A stretch of DNA of 18,091 bases from Parcubacteria group bacterium Athens0416_74 (GTDB taxonomy: Bacteria > Patescibacteriota > Minisyncoccia > Phycocordibacterales > UBA2100): positions 1 to 18,091 of the forward strand of contig VMEY01000018.1 in NCBI GenBank assembly GCA_007375785.1. The letters run 5' to 3'. Positions 1 through 6,040 of this stretch are shown piece after piece. Positions within the stretch are counted from its first letter, which is position 1. Each line of letters starts with the position of its first letter. The notes beneath the pieces are model-generated. The model was given only the letters and a program-made list of their open reading frames with translations. It was not told the DNA's origin and did no database searches. Position numbers and translations under genes: made by a program.

Positions 1-170
1 GTGCCCGGGAACGGCAGACCGCCCGAAGGCGGTGGCTCGTCTTTCGGAAGACGGTCAGGTGAGCGGTGACAGGACTTGGCCTGTCGGTCGCACGCGGTTG
101 ACCGTCTGCAAGGCGCGGCTTGTCGCGCACAGTACAGATTCAGTTCAAGCCCATTTCGGCCGAAATATTC
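1..170. other. Hairpin-rich region without a convincing gene; candidate structured RNA
   Basis: No reading frame here looks like a protein. The stretch contains closely packed perfect stems: 18-33 (six pairs around a CGAA loop), 38-53 (six pairs, TCGG loop), 68-85 (GACAGG/CCTGTC, six-base loop), 113-128 (GCGCG/CGCGC) and a 14-bp palindrome at 153-166. Long-range pairings are also possible: 14-19 with 104-109, and 50-57 with 99-106 (the latter competes with the 38-53 hairpin). This density suggests a folded RNA or the edge of a mobile or intron-like insertion beside the broken uvrB. I found no RNase P core, tmRNA or SRP signature on either strand. Strand and identity are unknown. Confidence 0.35.
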
Positions 171-515
171 TCAGAGGTTCGACGCCGCCATGGCCAGCTG
201 GAATTCTCGCATCCGGCGTTCCGCTTCCGGTTGGTAGTAGTCGTAGTAAGAGACGAAGTAATGCACCGCGGCATCTGGAAAGAAATCACGATACTCAGAT
301 GCGAGCTGTGCAGCGAGCGTCTTATTGTGAGCGATTACCAGCGTCGGCTTCCCTACCTTTTCTATCACGTTGGCAATCGTAAAGGTCTTTCCCGAGCCCG
401 TGACACCAAGGAGTGTCTGGTCGCGCTGCCCCTCTGAGAGGCCCTGCACGAGACTCTCTATGGCCTTGGGCTGGTCGCCTGCGGGCGTATATGCGGACTT
501 GATGGTGAGGGACAT
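171..515 (-). pseudogene. uvrB: Truncated UvrB (N-terminal fragment, 114 aa)
   Basis: Residues 1-98 match the start of excinuclease ABC subunit B, the helicase-like damage-verification protein of nucleotide excision repair. The Walker A motif GVTGSGKT lies at residues 37-44, then the AHNKTLAAQL segment and YFVSYYDYYQPEA, where the DNA-gripping beta-hairpin should begin. A normal UvrB is about 650-700 aa, but after QPEA the sequence changes abruptly to 16 unrelated residues (starting ERRMREF) and stops at TGA, 171-173. Those 16 residues faintly resemble the C-terminal UVR motif, so an internal deletion is one explanation; insertion of an element or a chimeric assembly are others. The ATG (513-515) follows TAGAGT by exactly six bases, so the start looks leaderless and intact. 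The product cannot act as UvrB on its own. Confidence 0.85.
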
Positions 516-521
516 CGGATT

Positions 522-527
522 ACTCTA
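522..527 (-). promoter_or_regulatory. uvrB -10 element, leaderless type
   Basis: On the minus strand TAGAGT is followed by AATCCG and then the uvrB ATG. Transcription would start at or next to the A of the start codon. No clear -35 box was seen. Confidence 0.5.
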
Positions 528-540
528 ACAAATTACTGTT

Positions 541-569
541 TTAAATAGAAAGGCCTCCCTAAAGGAGGC
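541..569 (-). terminator. Rho-independent terminator upstream of uvrB
   Basis: On the minus strand GCCTCC pairs with GGAGGC across a five-base loop (553-569) and is followed by a T-rich tail (CTTTCTATTT). It would end a minus-strand transcript coming from the 580-820 region, before the uvrB promoter. Confidence 0.65.
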
Positions 570-620
570 AAGTTTGTATGCGTCGCGATTCTAATTATGT
601 TAGGACGTTCGGGCCACCTC

Positions 621-818
621 CTACGTGGTGGCTTCCCGCTTAATCGGCTTCGTATCAGTCGGAGATTCAGCCTTTTCGTTCGACGGCTGAACCTTCTCCC
701 CCAACGGCTCGCGCGCACTCTCGGTCTGTTCGGCGCGAGTATTTCTCGAACCAAGTCCGAATCGGCCGCGGGGCCCCGGATGGCCTAGGCCGCGATGATT
801 TCCTGACAGCAAGCTCAT
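621..818 (-). CDS. Possible small Gly/Pro/charged protein, 65 aa, unknown
   Basis: I do not recognise this protein. The ATG at 816-818 is preceded by AGAAGGA eight bases upstream, one of the few good ribosome-binding sites in the window, and a terminator lies just downstream (541-569). The first half is Gly/Pro/Arg-rich (GHPGPRGRFGLGSR), the second half polar and charged (EKVQPSNEKAESPTDTKP), as in a disordered protein. Caution is needed: the same DNA forms strong hairpins, GGTTCAGCC with GGCTGAATC and GCCACC with GGTGGC around the stop codon, plus 10-bp palindromes GGCCTAGGCC and CGGGGCCCCG. It could instead be a structured non-coding RNA. Upstream, TTGCAA and CATACT (16-bp spacer) around 890-912 could be its promoter. 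Confidence 0.4.
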   Translation of the reverse strand: MSLLSGNHRGLGHPGPRGRFGLGSRNTRAEQTESAREPLGEKVQPSNEKAESPTDTKPIKREATT

Positions 819-964
819 CTGCTCTATCCTTCTTCTAAGTTTGCGGGACGCAGTACATTCGTTTCGCGTAGCAAAACGTTGGCGTAGTATGCCTTTTATT
901 ATCAAGCTTGCAAGCCCACTGGGTGCAGGCTAAGCTTTTTGTGGCTCACCATGGGGAACGTAGC

Positions 965-1282
965 ATGCAAAAGGCTCGGCGACACAGCACCGACGACCCG
1001 TTTCGGAAGCATTTTCGCAAGCACATTAAAGACCGCTTGCGGGCAAAGATCGGCATACGTCAGATGGGTAAGCGCAAACGACGTCGGCTGAAGCGCAAGA
1101 TTCGGGAGCGCAACAAGCCGATACTCGATCTAGCGCGCGCCCTGCATCCGATTCTAAGCAGTTTCGCAGGCAGAACCCGCGGGCCAAAATGCGCACTCAA
1201 AGACGACGGACGACTCGCTCGGAACACCTGGTTTGTCGCCGTCGCGTGGTCGGCGCAGTTCAAACAATCGAGACGGCCGTGA
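965..1282 (+). CDS. Possible very basic small protein, 105 aa, unknown
   Basis: This plus-strand frame begins at ATG 965, eight bases after a GGGGA purine run, and ends at TGA inside a terminator-like hairpin (1270-1291). Residues 1-60 are strongly basic (for example MGKRKRRRLKRKIRERNK), as in a nucleic-acid-binding or ribosome-associated protein, but I cannot match it to a family. The last ~35 residues look unlike a natural protein. Facing tgt tail to tail with a shared hairpin argues for a real transcription unit. The alternative is a non-coding RNA or chance frame. Low confidence. Confidence 0.3.
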   Translation: MQKARRHSTDDPFRKHFRKHIKDRLRAKIGIRQMGKRKRRRLKRKIRERNKPILDLARALHPILSSFAGRTRGPKCALKDDGRLARNTWFVAVAWSAQFKQSRRP

Positions 1283-1291
1283 GGCCGTCTC
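1263..1291 (-). terminator. Terminator of tgt, possibly bidirectional
   Basis: GAGACGGCC pairs perfectly with GGCCGTCTC over a four-base loop (1270-1291), nine base pairs. It lies just after the tgt stop codon on minus, followed there by GATTGTTTGA. The plus-strand side has only a weak T-rich tail (TTGCTCT). Confidence 0.6.
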
Positions 1292-1296
1292 TTGCT

Positions 1297-2514
1297 CTAA
1301 AGATATCGCGCCAAAAATGCATCCCGATACTTCTCGAAGCGACCTTCAAGTATCGAATCTCGAATATTTTCGGTAAGTCTTGTCAGGAATCGCATGTTGT
1401 GCGCGCTCGCGAGAATGCCGCCAAGCATTTCGCCGGATTTAAACAGATGGCGGATGTAGCTGCGGGAATATTTCTTACATACGAAACAATCACAGTCCGG
1501 GTCGATGGGACGCTGGTCTTCCGTACATTCCGCATTCTCTAGATTCAACTTGCCGTCGTAGGTAAACACCGTGGCGTTGCGACCATTGCGCGTAGGCAAG
1601 ACGCAATCAAATGTATCGATACCAGCCGCAACACCGATGAATACATCTTCCGGCTCTCCGATGCCGAGCAGATGGCGCGGCTTCTCCTTTGGAAGTACCG
1701 CATTTACCTTCTCAAGAATTCCTAAAATATCGTTTTTGTTGAAGGAGCCGCCGATGCCATACCCGTCAAAATCCATTTCCGCAAGAGTGTGCGCAGATTC
1801 CATACGCAGATCCTCGTATCGACCACCCTGCACTATTCCGTATATGCCCTGCCTCGCATTGGCATCCAGATTCTGCCGATGCGCCGCAAGCGAGCGCTTT
1901 GCCCAACGGTGTGTCCGCTCCATAGAATCTTTTTGCTCTGCATGAGGCTCTGTGGGTGCGATAAATTCATCGAATGCAAATATGATGTCGGCCCCAAGTG
2001 CGTGCTGTATCTCGATAGAGCGCTCCGGAGTAAATCGATGCAACGAGCCGTCGTGATGCGATGTAAAAGAGACACCGTCGTCATCGACTATCGCGAGCTT
2101 CCCGTGCTCCGTCGTGCTCTCTTCGCTATACACCGCGACAGCGGCGACCTGCGGCTTATCTTCTGCCGCGATTTTGGAAACCTGTTTACCGAATCCGACT
2201 CCGAGAGAAAATACCTGGAAGCCTCCAGAATCGGTCATGGTAGGGCCATCAAAAGCCATAAACTTGCCCACTCCTCCGGCTTTTTCGACTATTTTTTCTC
2301 CCGGCGTGAGATAGAGGTGATACGCATTGGCGATGATGGTCTGTATACCCATGTCCTCGTACATAAATGTGCCGAGACCTTTTGTGGTCGCCTTGGTAGC
2401 GACAGCTACGAAAGCGGGTGTCTTAATGTCGCCATGCGGCGTATGCAAAAGACCGGCTCTCGCGAGTGAACCGGGCAACTCTTTCTGTATTTCGAGCGAA
2501 ATCGGTCGCGTCAC
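1297..2514 (-). CDS. tgt: tRNA-guanine transglycosylase (Tgt)
   Basis: Exchanges the wobble guanine of GUN-anticodon tRNAs for a queuosine-pathway base. Numbered from the GTG at 2512-2514, the nucleophile region DSGGFQVF has Asp95, FDCVLPTR has Asp303, and the zinc site is Cys341, Cys343, Cys346 and His372 (CxCxxC-x25-H). An upstream in-frame ATG at 2532 exists, but it lies within the promoter element; TATAGT-CGCACT-GTG puts the transcript start on the GTG, and homology begins at SLEIQKE, so I prefer GTG. Two oddities: about 30 extra residues after VFSLG, and GSFNKND at residues 256-262 where preQ1-type enzymes have GLAVGE. No queuosine synthesis genes are in the window, so salvage of a preformed base is likely. 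Confidence 0.95.
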   Translation of the reverse strand: MTRPISLEIQKELPGSLARAGLLHTPHGDIKTPAFVAVATKATTKGLGTFMYEDMGIQTIIANAYHLYLTPGEKIVEKAGGVGKFMAFDGPTMTDSGGFQVFSLGVGFGKQVSKIAAEDKPQVAAVAVYSEESTTEHGKLAIVDDDGVSFTSHHDGSLHRFTPERSIEIQHALGADIIFAFDEFIAPTEPHAEQKDSMERTHRWAKRSLAAHRQNLDANARQGIYGIVQGGRYEDLRMESAHTLAEMDFDGYGIGGSFNKNDILGILEKVNAVLPKEKPRHLLGIGEPEDVFIGVAAGIDTFDCVLPTRNGRNATVFTYDGKLNLENAECTEDQRPIDPDCDCFVCKKYSRSYIRHLFKSGEMLGGILASAHNMRFLTRLTENIRDSILEGRFEKYRDAFLARYL

Positions 2515-2520
2515 AGTGCG

Positions 2521-2526
2521 ACTATA
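2521..2526 (-). promoter_or_regulatory. tgt -10 element, leaderless type
   Basis: TATAGT on minus, six bases before the GTG start. A TCGACT at 2544-2549, 17 bp upstream, is a possible -35 box. The box sits inside one arm of the inverted-repeat element 2523-2624. Confidence 0.6.
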
Positions 2527-2624
2527 CCCCATGAGATATATGCAGTCGACGCCACATAGTTACCGAATGACTGTGCGCATCGATTTTACGCAGCAAACAC
2601 CTATGGTGTATCTCACGGGGTAGA
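2523..2624. repeat. Paired inverted-repeat promoter element, copy A (tgt)
   Basis: Left arm TATACCCCATGAGATA at 2523-2538 and right arm TATCTCACGGGGTAGA at 2609-2624 are inverted copies with outer span 102 bp. The same arrangement, with nearly the same arm sequences and a span of 104 bp, occurs at 17227-17330 upstream of the ECF S-component gene. The interiors are not similar. On minus the left arm reads TATCTCATGGGG followed by the TATAGT -10 box, so it is part of the promoter. It may be a double operator for a looping regulator, or a small mobile element carrying promoters at its ends. Confidence 0.7.
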
Positions 2625-2633
2625 GCACTATCA

Positions 2634-2668
2634 CCTCAAAAGGGTCTATTTGCTGCGAGGTATAGACC
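2634..2668 (-). terminator. Terminator after the 49-aa gene and tyrS
   Basis: On minus GGTCTAT (2662-2668) pairs with ATAGACC (2643-2649), followed by CTTTTGAGG. The hairpin overlaps the stop codon of the 49-aa frame. Confidence 0.55.
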
Positions 2669-2795
2669 GGCGTCCTTTTCCGCCCGCGCCATGCTGCCCC
2701 GCCCTCGACGGCATGCGAATCGGCGTCTGCTGACGTGACTGCGGCTTATCGTAATGCGGCTTATTATTCTTTTTCTCAAACGGTCCTCCCTTCAT
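2646..2795 (-). CDS. Small basic protein, 49 aa, unknown
   Basis: An unrecognised small protein starting MKGGPFEKKNNKPHYDKP and ending RRSIPRSK. It is rich in Lys, Arg, Gln, Pro and Gly, with no hydrophobic segment, so probably cytoplasmic and disordered, perhaps nucleic-acid or ribosome binding (inference from composition only). The ATG lies five bases after the tyrS stop codon, with no Shine-Dalgarno sequence, suggesting translational coupling. A terminator hairpin overlaps its stop codon, so it is the last gene of the tyrS transcript. Placement between a coupled start and a matching terminator is the main reason to call it real. Confidence 0.6.
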   Translation of the reverse strand: MKGGPFEKKNNKPHYDKPQSRQQTPIRMPSRAGQHGAGGKGRRSIPRSK

Positions 2796-2800
2796 ATGGA

Positions 2801-4030
2801 TTATTTAAGGGCTAGTACAGACGCGGGCTGACTCTTGCCCGCTGTAAGCACAATCATACCATCGCTATCAACGTCGTCTTTCCCCAGCACTCGGTCGACA
2901 TCGTCCACCAAGGTGCCGTTTATCTTGACTGCTTTACCCTCGACGAGCCTGCGCGCAGCAGATTTTGATTCCGCGTATCCCTGCGCCACCAGCACATCAG
3001 CGATTGTCATCCCGACTTCAATATCCGTGCGAATTTGATCCTTATCCGCCCTAGTCAAATCTTTCTTAAAACGGAGGTCAGTCTCGGTAAGCGCAGCGGC
3101 CAACGCATCGTCGCCGTGCACAATGCGAGTGACCTCTTGAGCCAATTTACGCTGCGCAAATCGGGCGCCGGGATTCTTGGCATGGTCCATCACGACGTCG
3201 TCCACTGTGGCTTTCGGAAGAAGCGTGAGCTTGAGAAGGAGTTCGCCCACCGCCTCATCATCAACATTGAGAAAGAATTGATACATCCGGAACGGGCTTG
3301 TCTTTTTGGCATCGAGCCAGATGGCTCCCTCTTCACTTTTCCCAAACTTTTTACCGGTAGATTTATTGACGACGAGCGGCCACGTCAGTGCGTAGACCGA
3401 TTTCTCCTCTTTTCTCCGGACGAATTCTACGCCGGCGAGAATATTGCTCCACTGGTCGGAGCCTCCTACCTGCACATCGCACCCGTACTCTGAATTGAGA
3501 TGAAGATAATCAAAGCCTTGCAGCAGTGAGTAGCTGAATTCTGTAAAGGATATTGGCGACTCCTTTTCGAGCCTGTCGCGGACGATATCCTTCTTTATCA
3601 TCGCGTTTACAGTGAAGTGCTTGCCGACGTCGCGAAGGAATTCCAAAAGATTCAATGTAGAAAGCCACTTCGCGTTGTTCTCCTCTATAAAATCCTTGCC
3701 GCCGAAGACTTGTCGGATTTGTGCCGCCACTGCGGAAGCGTTGCGCGCTACAGTCTCCTCATCGAGCAAATTACGCTCCTCACTTTTGCCTCCCGGGTCG
3801 CCTATCATGCCCGTGCCACCACCGGTGAGGATAATCACCTTGTGACCATCTTCGATGAAGTGTCTTAGCGCCAGGAGTCCCACCAGATTGCCGACGTGGA
3901 GCGAATCGGCTGACGGGTCGATACCAAGGTAGACGGTCCGTTTCTGTCCATCGGTGATTTCCTCAAGAGTTTCCGATGAATGCTGGTGCACATAGCCGCG
4001 TTCGCGCAGTATTTCGGAGAGCTTTGCCAT
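2801..4030 (-). CDS. tyrS: Tyrosine--tRNA ligase
   Basis: Charges tRNA-Tyr with tyrosine, a class I aminoacyl-tRNA synthetase of 409 aa, the usual length. The Rossmann catalytic domain carries HVGN (residues 45-48, the HIGH motif) and KFGKS (228-232, the KMSKS motif), with the tyrosine-pocket segment GCDVQVGGSDQW at 183-194. A C-terminal S4 RNA-binding domain starts around 340 (ADVLVAQGYAESKSAARRLVEG). The start is the ATG at 4028-4030. TATTTT lies seven bases upstream (or TACTAT ten bases upstream), suggesting its own short-leader promoter in the 21-bp gap after the aldo/keto reductase gene. Confidence 0.97.
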   Translation of the reverse strand: MAKLSEILRERGYVHQHSSETLEEITDGQKRTVYLGIDPSADSLHVGNLVGLLALRHFIEDGHKVIILTGGGTGMIGDPGGKSEERNLLDEETVARNASAVAAQIRQVFGGKDFIEENNAKWLSTLNLLEFLRDVGKHFTVNAMIKKDIVRDRLEKESPISFTEFSYSLLQGFDYLHLNSEYGCDVQVGGSDQWSNILAGVEFVRRKEEKSVYALTWPLVVNKSTGKKFGKSEEGAIWLDAKKTSPFRMYQFFLNVDDEAVGELLLKLTLLPKATVDDVVMDHAKNPGARFAQRKLAQEVTRIVHGDDALAAALTETDLRFKKDLTRADKDQIRTDIEVGMTIADVLVAQGYAESKSAARRLVEGKAVKINGTLVDDVDRVLGKDDVDSDGMIVLTAGKSQPASVLALK

Positions 4031-4051
4031 AGATGAGAAAATAGTAGCACG

Positions 4052-5098
4052 CTAACACTGCGGGTCGGGCATGACCTTGTAGAGACCCTGAATGTCCTCC
4101 ATAACCTCGCCGGAGAGACGAATATCCGCACTCGCGATATCCATTTTGAGCTGTTCCATCGACGTCGCTCCGATAATGTTAGACGTCGTAAACGGGCGGT
4201 CAGTCACAAACGCAAGCGCCATCTGTGCCGGGTCGAGTCCGTGCTTTTTTGCGATATCAACATACGCCTGAATCCCCTCTTGGAGATGCGCGGCATTGTA
4301 GCGCTCTCTATTGCGGTCAAAGAGCGTATGACGCGCTTTCTCGGGCTTCGCGCCGCCGAGGTATTTGCCTGAGAGGACCCCTCCGCCGAGCGGTGAGTAC
4401 GGCAAGAATCCTACGCCCTCGCGCAGACACATTTCCGAGAGGCCAATCTCAAACGTGCGGTTCATAAGCGAGTATTGATTTTGTATGGTGACGATTTTCG
4501 GCAGGCCTTTTTCTCTTGCGAGGCGCAGGTACTCGCTCATACCCCATGGTGTCTCGTTGGAAATGCCGATATATCGTGCTTTGCCACTCTGCACCACCTC
4601 AGCGAGTGCAGAAAGTGTCTCTTCTATTGGCGTACCCGAATTCTCCGGCAGAGATTCTACGCCGCGCACGCCAAAGAAGTTGGTGGCGCGCTCCGGCCAG
4701 TGCACTTGGTAGATGTCGACGTACTCTCTCTGAAGTCTCTCGAGGGTACCGTCTATCGCTGCGAGAATATTCTTGCGGTCGTATATCGTACGCGACCCAT
4801 CCATCGGGCGAGTGCGAATCGCGGGCGACGCAGCTACCTTGCTCGCAATGATAAGGTCGTCACTCTTTCCGCGCTTCTTAAGCCATGTGCCGATATAGGT
4901 TTCCGTGCGCCCCTGTTTCTCAGGGTCGGGGGGAATCGGATACACTTCTGCCGTATCGATAAAGTTGATGCCTTGCGTAAGTGCATAATCGAGCTGCTCA
5001 TGCCCCTCAGCCTCGGTATTCTGTTGGCCCCAATTCATCGAGCCAAGGCAAATCTTGGACACTTGTAGATTGGTACCCGGTATATTTCTATGCTCCAT
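4052..5098 (-). CDS. tas: Aldo/keto reductase, Tas family
   Basis: NAD(P)H-dependent oxidoreductase with a TIM barrel, 348 aa. The sequence follows E. coli Tas closely from end to end (LGSMNWGQQNTEAEGHEQLDYA, YQVHWPERATNFFG, RYIGISNETPWG). The catalytic tetrad is visible: Asp48, Tyr53, Lys87 and His133. Tas was named for suppressing tyrosine starvation in E. coli, but its physiological substrate is unsettled; sitting next to tyrS here may be coincidence. The start ATG (5096-5098) is eight bases after TATACT (5107-5112), so it has a nearly leaderless promoter of its own. Detoxification of carbonyl compounds is a reasonable role, matching the nearby msrA. Confidence 0.93.
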   Translation of the reverse strand: MEHRNIPGTNLQVSKICLGSMNWGQQNTEAEGHEQLDYALTQGINFIDTAEVYPIPPDPEKQGRTETYIGTWLKKRGKSDDLIIASKVAASPAIRTRPMDGSRTIYDRKNILAAIDGTLERLQREYVDIYQVHWPERATNFFGVRGVESLPENSGTPIEETLSALAEVVQSGKARYIGISNETPWGMSEYLRLAREKGLPKIVTIQNQYSLMNRTFEIGLSEMCLREGVGFLPYSPLGGGVLSGKYLGGAKPEKARHTLFDRNRERYNAAHLQEGIQAYVDIAKKHGLDPAQMALAFVTDRPFTTSNIIGATSMEQLKMDIASADIRLSGEVMEDIQGLYKVMPDPQC

Positions 5099-5106
5099 AG
5101 CGCGCC

Positions 5107-5112
5107 AGTATA
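5107..5112 (-). promoter_or_regulatory. -10 element of the aldo/keto reductase gene
   Basis: TATACT on minus, eight bases before the start codon. The predicted leader is only about two bases. No convincing -35 box. Confidence 0.45.
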
Positions 5113-5119
5113 CCAGACC

Positions 5120-5509
5120 TTATTTTTCGTCACGTTTTTGTTCACGTGTTTGCACTTCGTGCTCATCCATACCGAAGTGATGCGCAAATTCGTGCCAAAT
5201 AGTCTCCGCAATCACCTGCGCTACGGGCATCTTGTCGTCCGCTGCGGCTCTCTCTATCGGGATTCGATAGAGCGTAATCGTATCCGGAAGTGTCATACCG
5301 ACACCGTAGTGCTCACCTCGCTCAGTAAGCGGAATTCCCTGGTAGTAGCCAAGGAGCGTCTCATCGTCATCGAGGCCTTCGATCTTGCGCACCTCCGCAG
5401 GCGGCTGGTCCTCAATCAGTATCGCGACATTCTTAATTCGTTCCCGCACCCACGCCGGGAGCTGGATGAATCCTTCTTCGACAAGCTGTTCAAATTGTTC
5501 GTCAGGCAT
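5120..5509 (-). CDS. Small zincin-like metallopeptidase family protein
   Basis: A 129-aa protein of the minimal zincin type (predicted Zn-dependent protease family, COG3824-like). The zinc motif HEFAH is at residues 106-110, followed by HFGMDEHEV, which supplies the further acidic ligand. The preceding segment GMTLPDTITLYRIPIE is typical of the family. The protein is cytoplasmic with no signal peptide. I chose the ATG at 5507-5509 because it overlaps the msrA stop by eight bases, a usual coupling arrangement; a start 14 codons upstream is possible but would run deep into msrA. The target peptide is unknown. Confidence 0.85.
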   Translation of the reverse strand: MPDEQFEQLVEEGFIQLPAWVRERIKNVAILIEDQPPAEVRKIEGLDDDETLLGYYQGIPLTERGEHYGVGMTLPDTITLYRIPIERAAADDKMPVAQVIAETIWHEFAHHFGMDEHEVQTREQKRDEK

Positions 5510-6038
5510 CTTGTTTGACGAGCTCGGCAAAGCGCTTGCGAACCTTTTCAATCTTAGGCTCGATAACTATCTGACAATAGGGCGCGCTCGCGTTGTTCGC
5601 GTAGTAATCCTTGTGGTAGCCCTCGGCCGAATAAAATGTGTCTAGTTTTTCTATCTGCGTGACGACGCTCGTACCATCCGTAAGCGATTCCTGAATTTCC
5701 TTCGCGACGCGCTCCGCAATCGCCTTTTCCTCTTCTGTCATATACAAAATTACAGAGCGGTACTGCTCTCCCACGTCTGCGCCCTGCCGATTCGGCGTAG
5801 TAGGGTCGTGAGAGCCAAAAAACACAGTCAGTAAATCTTCGTACGAGATTATCGAAGGGTCGTACGTGACACGGATGACCTCCGCGTGTCCGGTGTTGCC
5901 CTCAGCAACGCGCTCATAGGTAGGATGCGCTCCGGCGCCGCCGGCGTACCCCGGCTCTACGCTCGTCACTCCTTTGAGCATCGCGAACACCGCTTCAGTG
6001 CACCAGAAACATCCGCCGCCAAAAACCGCCGTGCTCAT
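5502..6038 (-). CDS. msrA: Peptide methionine (S)-S-oxide reductase
   Basis: Repairs oxidised methionine, reducing the S-epimer of the sulfoxide in proteins. The N-terminal motif GGGCFWCTEA puts the catalytic Cys at residue 10, and the core GYAGG...PTYERVAEGNTGHAEVIRVTYDP, the FFGSHDPTTPNRQGADVGEQYRS block and YHKDYY are all present. It is 178 aa, normal length. A Cys near the C-terminus (APYCQIVIEPKI) may be a resolving residue. It starts two bases after the lysS stop codon and overlaps the downstream metalloprotease gene, so lysS, msrA and the protease form one operon. Confidence 0.96.
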   Translation of the reverse strand: MSTAVFGGGCFWCTEAVFAMLKGVTSVEPGYAGGAGAHPTYERVAEGNTGHAEVIRVTYDPSIISYEDLLTVFFGSHDPTTPNRQGADVGEQYRSVILYMTEEEKAIAERVAKEIQESLTDGTSVVTQIEKLDTFYSAEGYHKDYYANNASAPYCQIVIEPKIEKVRKRFAELVKQDA

Positions 6039-6040
6039 AC

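Noticed and set aside
1..170. RNase P RNA, tmRNA or SRP RNA
   Set aside because: The conserved core motifs of these RNAs were not found on either strand; only generic stems are visible.
171..235. Intein or TGA-recoded read-through in uvrB
   Set aside because: No intein block follows QPEA, and other genes here end in TGA without in-frame TGA codons, so UGA recoding is not supported; sequence past the stop is not UvrB.
902..912. Second copy of the Fur/Nur-type operator
   Set aside because: Only a single TTGCAA half-site is present, without a partner at the five-base spacing.
1789..2469. Long plus-strand frame opposite tgt
   Set aside because: It is antisense to a well-conserved gene, has no family resemblance and looks like a shadow frame.
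2523..2624. Intrinsic terminator or riboswitch in the arm-paired element
   Set aside because: The arms are about 70 bases apart with no T-run, and the tgt transcript is predicted to begin after the element, so it cannot act in the mRNA leader.
4475..5068. Plus-strand frame of about 197 codons opposite the aldo/keto reductase
   Set aside because: It lies fully within a complete, conserved gene on minus and shows no recognisable protein features.
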